DNA from: Chlorobiota bacterium
GTDB taxonomy: Bacteria > Bacteroidota > Bacteroidia > Bacteroidales > JAADJA01
DNA: 13,593 nt
Assembly: GCA_030592565.1 (NCBI GenBank)
Contig: JAUVIX010000058.1
Location: 1 to 13,593, forward strand
Reading direction: 5' to 3'
Below are positions 7,900 to 13,593 of the stretch, piece after piece. Within the stretch, counting starts at the first letter, position 1. Each line of letters begins with the position of its first letter. The notes beneath the pieces are model-generated. The model ran no database searches and was not told the origin of the DNA. It saw only the letters and a list, made by a program, of their open reading frames with translations. A program made the translations under genes and the position numbers.

Positions 7900-10800
7900 A
7901 TGAAAATAGTATTACTTACGGCAATTACATTGATTTTACTGACAAGCATTTTACAAAGTCAGAATTACGCTTTGCAGTTTTCTGGCAGTGCAGACATTGT
8001 CAACTTAAACCGTGATGACATATCCACATCATGGACTGTTGAAGCCTGGGTTTACAAAACCCAAAACTCATCTTATTCAACATTAATTGACGGACAAACC
8101 GGAAAAATAACGCTCGAATCGTGGGGAAACAACGGCAAGGTGGGGATTACCGCCAAAGGTGTTGCAGACTGGGCATTTAACTATTCGGCACCCGAAGGGC
8201 AATGGGTTCATCTGGCTTTCGTGTGTGACCAGACAACGACAAAACTCTATGTAAACGGCACACTCAACGACGAAATGAACCATTCAATATCTATGCCTTT
8301 CAATGCCTTCGGTCAAAACAACGAATCGCCTAAAATGATTATTGACGAAGTACGCTTTTGGACTTTTGAACGAACTGCGGATGAGATAGCTGAATATTAT
8401 AATAAATCGGTTGATCCGGCTTCCGAAGGATTGGCAGGTTATTACTACCTTGATGATCAGGCTAACGAGGCAACTGACATATCTGTTTTCCATATTAACG
8501 GTATCATCGCCGGCCCTGTTTATGTGGAAAATGACAACCCTGATTTTACAACCACCCTCCCAGAAATGACATTAAACTCAATCTTTGCAGATAATTTCAA
8601 TGAATATTTTGTAAAACCCGGGAGTACTGACCAGGATATTCTTCGTATCATTGTTAAAACCGAAGGGGTAACTTCACCGCTACACACAACTTCGGTTACC
8701 GTTAATCTCGAAGGAACTGATAATTTGGATAACATCACCTATGTAAAACTTTATTCCACGGGCTTATCATCTTCATTCGTAAACGGAGAGCTTTTCGGTC
8801 AGGCAACGGCACCTGCAACAGAGGAAATAACCTTTACAGGTAATATAACCCTGTTCCCGGGTAGCAATTATTTTTGGCTAACTTGTGATGTATCTCCCAC
8901 AGCAACGACAAATAATAAACTTGACGCAATATTGACCCAGATAATCGCCAACAACGAGACCGGAACGCCCGACAGTACGGATTATCAGGGTTATCGCCTG
9001 ATACTAAACGATATTCCGCAAATTCCAGCCGCAAGGAATGCCGTCATCCCCAAACCTCAAGAAATGACAATCGATACGTCACAATGGTTTGAACTGACAT
9101 CATCAACCAAGATTGTTGTTGCAAGCACCGATTCCACGCTTCAGGAGGCAAACTTTTTATCGTCATTTTTACAAAAGGCTACAGGATTTGCCTTTGAAGT
9201 CTCAACAACAACTCCGGCAGGCGGAAATATTTCATTATCAATACTTGACGAATACAATGATGAAATCGGCGAAGAGGGCTATCTTTTCAATGTTGACGAA
9301 ACCGGAATAAAAATAGAAGCAAACACTACCGCCGGATTGTATTACGGTACTCAAACATTCCGGCAACTGCTTCCTGACGCCATCGAATCATCAGAAATAG
9401 TGCCGGGTGTCACCTGGAAAGTCGCATATACCTCCATAACGGATTATCCGCTCTACACCTGGAGAGGATTGCATTTCGATGTATCGAGGCACTTTTTCGG
9501 TGTGGATTTCATTAAAAAATATCTTGATGCAATGGCAATGAACAAGCTCAACCGTTTTCACTGGCACCTGACCGATGATCAGGGATGGCGGATTGAGATA
9601 CAGAGCAAGCCTTTACTTCAGACCATTTCGGCGTGGCGTACCTGTAATGGTACAGTTTACGGCGGATACTACACCCAGGATGAAATAGCCGATATTGTTG
9701 ATTATGCAGCGGCAAGACACATTATGATAATTCCCGAAATCGAGATGCCCGGACATACAGTAGAGGTACTGGCAGCCTATCCGGGACTTTCGTGTGCTAC
9801 TGCAACTCAACCCTATGGAGGTCCCTTTGAGGTTCGCTGTGCCTGGGGAACTACTTACGATATTTTTTGTGCAGGGAAGGAAGCTACTTTCGACTTCATT
9901 GAGGATGTATTAACCGAAGTGGCAGAAATGTTTCCCGGCCCATACATCCATCTCGGTGGTGATGAGGCAAACAAAACAAGATGGGAGCAATGCCCTGATT
10001 GTCAGGCAAGAATACAAGAACAAAGTCTCGCAAATGAAGAAGAGCTGCAACGCTGGTTTATGGAACGTGTCGGGACTTTCCTCGAAACAAAAAACAAGAA
10101 ATGGATAGGCTGGAGTGAAATCACCTACGGAGGTGTTCCCGAAAATGCAACTGTAATGTCATGGCTTGGTGAGAGTTCTGCCGTAATAGCTGCACAGCAG
10201 GGGCACGATGCCATTCTTTCTCCTTATTCGGTACTGTATCTTGATGCACCCAACTCCAACCAGCCCTGGGAACCACCTTCAATAGGATATGCACCTAACA
10301 CTCTTGAAAAAATATATTTTTACAATCCAATGCCTGATGGCTTATCACCTGAGGAACAGGAACATATTATCGGTCCGCATAGTTGTCTGTGGACGGAGTA
10401 TATTTCCGAAGAAGACCACGCCGAATATATGATACTCCCACGTATCTATGCACTTTCGGAAATCGGCTGGAGCGGAAACACCGATAACTTCCCCGATTTC
10501 AGACAAAGACTCTATCCCAAATTTCAACGCCTTGATATTCTGGGATATAATTACAGACCACTTGACTTTCCCGAAGACCTTTTACCGGAACAGCTTTCAA
10601 CTTGCGACGACCAGGTTGTCCTCACTATGGATATTCCGGCAAATTCATTTTACTGGAACGATGAAAACCACAGTACAACAAATTCAGTAACAGTCACTCA
10701 AAGCGGAACTTACAAATGTTATATTGATTACCTCGGCGAATTAAAATGCGTTTCCACAACAGTGGACTTCAAAGAAGAAATAACACAACCTTCGGTTGAT

Positions 10801-11937
10801 ACCACCGGACAAATATGGAATGCAACCGGGAATGCGGAAATCTATCTTTGGTATAATGAAATTGATCATTTAACTTACATAGGTAATCCTTTTGTCCCGC
10901 CATCAGGCTATGACCCTGATTTTTGCACCGTCGCCGGAGCCGCTCTTGTTAATAAACCCGGAGCTTTGTATATAACGGGAGATAATGATTATGTCGAATT
11001 GGAAAACTCTGATTTTATTGACAATGCCGAAGCTTTCACCATTGAAGGCTGGGTTAAGATACACCAATACTCAACCTGGGACCAACTTTTCACAAAAAGG
11101 TTAAGCAACACCAACAGAGTATCCGTGGAACTTGTAAACGGAAGGTTTTATTTTGAGATAGGCAACGGCTCAAACACGTACGGATACACAGCTCCAAACG
11201 CCATTCAGGAAAACCAATGGTGCCATGTGGCATTTGTTTACGACGGTACTTCAACAGGAAACGCCCAGCGTATGAAAGTCTTTATTGACGGACAGGAGCA
11301 ACCGCTTTCCTTTAGCGGCTCAATACCTTCCCACACACCATCAAATAGTGCTTCATTTACAATCGGCTCTCCCGATGCTGATCCGGGTTTTGAATTTACC
11401 GAATTGCGTTTATGGAGCAGGGCTCTTTCACAAGAGGAGATTGACGTTCTGAAAAACGTTCTTCTTGAGCAAGGTGTGGATGAGGGTCTTGAATACTATT
11501 TCAGAACTGCACAGGGCAGCGGCAACACCCTTGTAAACTATTCACTTAACAACAACTATACGGCAACCATTATCAATCCCGGAAGTTCAACCTGGCAAAC
11601 AGGCTATACAGATGTAATGATATACGAATGCAAAAGTCTGAAATGGGTGGTTAGCGAATTGATAACAAAAGACAAGGAAGTTTATAGCAATTTGGATTTC
11701 AGCATCGTACCAAACCCAAATAACGGGGACTTCCTTTTCTCATTAAATCTACCCGTCAGGGAGAATGTAACGGTATCGGTTTATGATATGACGGGGCACA
11801 AGGTTTTTCATAAGGATTATCCCAAAACAAAAAAAATTAATGAAAATATCAGACTGAAGAATCTGCCGCAAGGAACTTATGTTTTTAGCATAAACTCCGG
11901 CAAACATAGCGGGAAAAAGGTATTTGTGGTGAAGTAG
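7900..11937 (+). CDS. T9SS-secreted GH20 beta-N-acetylhexosaminidase with two LamG modules and BNR_assoc_N-like domain
   Basis: Secreted enzyme expected to release terminal beta-linked GlcNAc or GalNAc by substrate-assisted catalysis. The ATG at 7900 is chosen over 7852 because it opens directly into a signal peptide (MKIVLLTAITLILL ... LQSQ, about 1-21), giving 1345 residues. Order: LamG about 22-205; a domain like that preceding BNR sialidases about 215-370 (SNYFWLTCDV); GH20b about 373-510; GH20 TIM barrel about 515-880 (FHWHLTDDQGWRIEI, EMPGH, catalytic pair D688-E689 in HLGGDEANKTRW, SWLGE, LWTEY); Ig-like stretches about 895-1000; second LamG about 1022-1235; T9SS sorting domain 1267-1345 (IVPNPNNG ... 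GTYVFSI). The catalytic set looks complete. No TAnnTTTG box is seen just upstream, so it is probably transcribed with the GH31 gene. Natural substrate (chitin oligomers, mucin, glycolipid) is not determinable. Confidence 0.93.
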   Translation: MKIVLLTAITLILLTSILQSQNYALQFSGSADIVNLNRDDISTSWTVEAWVYKTQNSSYSTLIDGQTGKITLESWGNNGKVGITAKGVADWAFNYSAPEGQWVHLAFVCDQTTTKLYVNGTLNDEMNHSISMPFNAFGQNNESPKMIIDEVRFWTFERTADEIAEYYNKSVDPASEGLAGYYYLDDQANEATDISVFHINGIIAGPVYVENDNPDFTTTLPEMTLNSIFADNFNEYFVKPGSTDQDILRIIVKTEGVTSPLHTTSVTVNLEGTDNLDNITYVKLYSTGLSSSFVNGELFGQATAPATEEITFTGNITLFPGSNYFWLTCDVSPTATTNNKLDAILTQIIANNETGTPDSTDYQGYRLILNDIPQIPAARNAVIPKPQEMTIDTSQWFELTSSTKIVVASTDSTLQEANFLSSFLQKATGFAFEVSTTTPAGGNISLSILDEYNDEIGEEGYLFNVDETGIKIEANTTAGLYYGTQTFRQLLPDAIESSEIVPGVTWKVAYTSITDYPLYTWRGLHFDVSRHFFGVDFIKKYLDAMAMNKLNRFHWHLTDDQGWRIEIQSKPLLQTISAWRTCNGTVYGGYYTQDEIADIVDYAAARHIMIIPEIEMPGHTVEVLAAYPGLSCATATQPYGGPFEVRCAWGTTYDIFCAGKEATFDFIEDVLTEVAEMFPGPYIHLGGDEANKTRWEQCPDCQARIQEQSLANEEELQRWFMERVGTFLETKNKKWIGWSEITYGGVPENATVMSWLGESSAVIAAQQGHDAILSPYSVLYLDAPNSNQPWEPPSIGYAPNTLEKIYFYNPMPDGLSPEEQEHIIGPHSCLWTEYISEEDHAEYMILPRIYALSEIGWSGNTDNFPDFRQRLYPKFQRLDILGYNYRPLDFPEDLLPEQLSTCDDQVVLTMDIPANSFYWNDENHSTTNSVTVTQSGTYKCYIDYLGELKCVSTTVDFKEEITQPSVDTTGQIWNATGNAEIYLWYNEIDHLTYIGNPFVPPSGYDPDFCTVAGAALVNKPGALYITGDNDYVELENSDFIDNAEAFTIEGWVKIHQYSTWDQLFTKRLSNTNRVSVELVNGRFYFEIGNGSNTYGYTAPNAIQENQWCHVAFVYDGTSTGNAQRMKVFIDGQEQPLSFSGSIPSHTPSNSASFTIGSPDADPGFEFTELRLWSRALSQEEIDVLKNVLLEQGVDEGLEYYFRTAQGSGNTLVNYSLNNNYTATIINPGSSTWQTGYTDVMIYECKSLKWVVSELITKDKEVYSNLDFSIVPNPNNGDFLFSLNLPVRENVTVSVYDMTGHKVFHKDYPKTKKINENIRLKNLPQGTYVFSINSGKHSGKKVFVVK

Positions 11938-11941
11938 ATAT

Positions 11942-11958
11942 TATCTGAATATCAGATA
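11942..11958. repeat. Short perfect inverted repeat just after the GH20 stop
   Basis: TATCTGA and TCAGATA pair perfectly around an ATA loop (7-bp stem), starting 4 bases after the GH20 stop. No T run follows, so it is only a weak terminator candidate. The right half belongs to an 11-mer, AATATCAGATA, that also occurs at 7871-7881 just upstream of the same gene. Confidence 0.45.
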
Positions 11959-11976
11959 TTTGGAGTTTTATGGTGA

Positions 11977-12570
11977 CAATCCATTATATATTCGTCGTCA
12001 TTGGCAACGCAGCGAAGCCTGCCCGAAAGAATAAAAGTTCAAATAAACAAACTAAATCAATTCCTTGACTTTAAAAAAGACTTTCACTTTCAGTTAAATT
12101 TCAAAATCAATAACTTTACAGGCAATGAATTCTCTTTTCTAATGAACTCCTGTCTTGATAAAACAAACAATAAATTAGGAATTGCTGTTGATGGTCATAA
12201 TCTAAAAATTCAATATTTTAATGGTTTAGAATTTCCTTCAGAACTTACTACATCATTTTCTGATACCTCTTTATGGCATACCGTTTCAATATCAAATAAC
12301 CGTGGAATCTTTTCAGCTTTGCTGGATGATACATCTTTAACAACCTATCCGGAAATTATATTATCCCTTCCTCCCATATTAGGCTTTAAAATAGCCTCAA
12401 ACACAGCCAATGAAAATGGCTTATCAGGCTATGTTGACAACATCCTCATAACCGATTTACGTGCCACCAAAGCCCAATACCCATTAAACACAGGCTCAGA
12501 TAACATTGCTTATGATGCAGTTGGGAGTTATGATGGTTCGATTACTAATGGGGTTTGGTCTTTTATATAA
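11977..12570 (+). pseudogene. Orphan LamG-like domain reading frame, probably 5'-truncated remnant
   Basis: A frame open from 11977 to a TAA at 12568-12570. It has no ATG near its 5' end: the first standard start would be TTG at 12001 (189 residues), with no signal peptide, and the first ATG (12142) falls inside the domain. From about residue 20 of the TTG-started version the protein looks like a LamG/concanavalin-like sandwich: FHFQLNFKI, NKLGIAVDG, LWHTVSISNN, LSGYVDNILITDL, then the closing block YPLNTGSDNIAYDAVG-x-YDGSI and NGVW that usually follows LamG in Bacteroidota surface proteins. A lone, unexported sugar-binding module makes little sense, so I read it as the 3' part of a lost larger surface protein. 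It is 63 bp past the GH20 gene and more AT-rich. It could still be a real gene with a TTG start. Confidence 0.5.
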
Positions 12571-12682
12571 TAAATAAACTTTTTTAATAATTATTTCTTT
12601 TCTGCCCATCTTGTTTATAGCCCGTCTTTTAAATTATATTATTCAATTCTCACTTACCTTCTACATCCGTTTCTATGTAATA
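12571..12682. other. AT-rich convergent intergenic spacer
   Basis: A 112-bp spacer between the ends of two convergent reading frames. It contains T-rich runs (about 12580-12602) on the plus strand, but I could not find a strong GC-paired stem in front of them. No gene was seen. Confidence 0.4.
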
Positions 12683-13593
12683 TTAGTCAAGTACACACCG
12701 TACACTAAGTCCATCCATCTTAATGTGTCCTTCTCGAAAGACCCCCGCTTCACTGGTCTTTAATACACGTGACATTCCAACCGAACTAATCAATCCGCTT
12801 GTCCAGTAAAAACCATACTCAAATATATCCTCGAATGATTCATTGGAATTCTTCCGCAGACCTCCTCCAACGGCTGAAAAGCCACTTGAGTTAGTAGATT
12901 CATTAGATGTTTCCCAATGAAGTGCACTTCCTTCTTTTAGTTTGCCTCCTACATCAATCCCTCGTAATCCTGATGCATCTGCTTCTGCTTGTGTCATACC
13001 TAATTGCATTTCCAATATTTTCCACTCATCATCAGTTGGCAAATGCCATCCTGTAGGGCAAATACCTTGTGCTCCAGGCATTGTTGTGTATTGCATCATT
13101 TCATCCCATTGATACAGGCCTCCATAAATATGACAATAGCTTGTTCCGTAATAACAGTATTTTTCAATAATACTATTGTCAAGTTGATCATTGCTAACAC
13201 TTATTGATACACCTATATTCAGATTTTCAGCCATCCAGCATTGCTCACCAATCTGTACAGTTTTATAACTTTTTCCATCTCTGTCATCTATCAGTATATC
13301 TCCACATTTCCAAATTTGATTTGTAAGCTCTGGTATAACTATATAATTCCCATTACTTATTATTATTGTATCCCCAATTAAAGTTAGAATTTGTAATTCA
13401 TTAATTGCACTTGTGTCAGTATAAACAACATTGCCAGCTTCTTCCGCATATATTGCAATAGGTACAGCCATAACCTGTGTTGTTCCCAATAGTTGATAAT
13501 TATTACCTCCTGCAACATCAATTTCTGTCTGTAAATAATATGTATCTGCTCCCCATTCAATCGTTTGGAAGTCTCCGCTTAGCACCTCTCCTG
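12683..13593 (-). CDS. FISUMP-domain surface protein, N-terminus beyond window edge
   Basis: The frame (minus strand) is open to the right edge, so the 5' part is missing; 302 residues are visible. Numbering from the first visible whole codon: about 1-52 match the short module common in Bacteroidota surface proteins (LSGDFQTIEWG ... YLQTEIDV ... LGTTQVMAVPIAIYAEEAG), and about 110-302 form a FISUMP domain (Fibrobacter succinogenes major paralogous domain): DRDGKSYKTVQIGEQCWMAENL, YGGLYQWDEMMQY, GICPTGWHLPTDDEW, then GGGLR, YGFYWTSG and the end SVRCV. Such proteins are usually exported lipoproteins or surface proteins; their molecular role is unknown. The GTG at 13585 is not a credible start because homology-like sequence continues upstream. 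It is convergent with the LamG-like remnant. Confidence 0.88.
   Translation of the reverse strand, partial: GEVLSGDFQTIEWGADTYYLQTEIDVAGGNNYQLLGTTQVMAVPIAIYAEEAGNVVYTDTSAINELQILTLIGDTIIISNGNYIVIPELTNQIWKCGDILIDDRDGKSYKTVQIGEQCWMAENLNIGVSISVSNDQLDNSIIEKYCYYGTSYCHIYGGLYQWDEMMQYTTMPGAQGICPTGWHLPTDDEWKILEMQLGMTQAEADASGLRGIDVGGKLKEGSALHWETSNESTNSSGFSAVGGGLRKNSNESFEDIFEYGFYWTSGLISSVGMSRVLKTSEAGVFREGHIKMDGLSVRCVLD

Noticed and set aside
4302..11937. Canonical SusC/SusD-type polysaccharide utilisation locus
   Set aside because: No TonB-dependent receptor, SusD-like lipoprotein or anti-sigma/hybrid two-component regulator is visible in the window.
13583..13585. GTG as the start of the FISUMP protein
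   Set aside because: The frame stays open to the window edge, and the sequence here is already inside a known module, with no signal peptide.

Overview
The window looks like the chromosome of a free-living or host-associated Bacteroidota, most likely a Bacteroidales/Marinilabiliales-type organism. Two large secreted enzymes end in type IX secretion (T9SS) C-terminal sorting domains. There is a FISUMP-domain surface protein and an outer-membrane barrel of Bacteroidota type. Start codons are preceded by A-rich stretches rather than strong Shine-Dalgarno sites, and several upstream regions carry the Bacteroidota -7 box TAnnTTTG. No rRNA, tRNA, CRISPR array, transposase or phage gene was seen.

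Layout. Positions 1-390 hold the end of a DgkA-family lipid kinase, cut by the window edge. Convergent to it is an outer-membrane beta-barrel protein with a Lys/Arg-rich tail (422-1219, minus). A 235-bp divergent intergenic region follows. Next come a eukaryotic-type (GH13_8-like) glycogen branching enzyme (1455-3473, plus) and a VTT/DedA-family membrane protein (3549-4127, plus). From 4302 to 11937 lie two giant secreted glycoside hydrolases in tandem: LamG-CARDB-like-GH31-T9SS and LamG-BNR_assoc_N-like-GH20-Ig-like-LamG-T9SS. The spacer between them holds three copies of a palindromic 15-mer. At 12001-12570 is an orphan LamG-like reading frame with no convincing start, probably a remnant. 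The 3' part of a FISUMP-domain protein (minus strand) runs off the right edge.

How the genes fit together. The most interesting part is the GH31-GH20 pair. Both proteins have Sec signal peptides, homologous N-terminal LamG modules that share an unusual motif (GVADW-x-FNY-x-AP), and T9SS sorting domains, so they are probably exported together to the cell surface. There is no SusC/SusD pair in view. The GH31 active-site wording (KLDVAWVG, WAGTQRY, WSGDQ) is not that of ordinary alpha-glucosidases. It resembles, from memory, the branch that includes bacterial alpha-N-acetylgalactosaminidases. With a GH20 beta-hexosaminidase next door, a host- or biofilm-glycan target containing amino sugars is a reasonable but untested reading. 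The branching enzyme belongs to intracellular glycogen metabolism and is probably unrelated.
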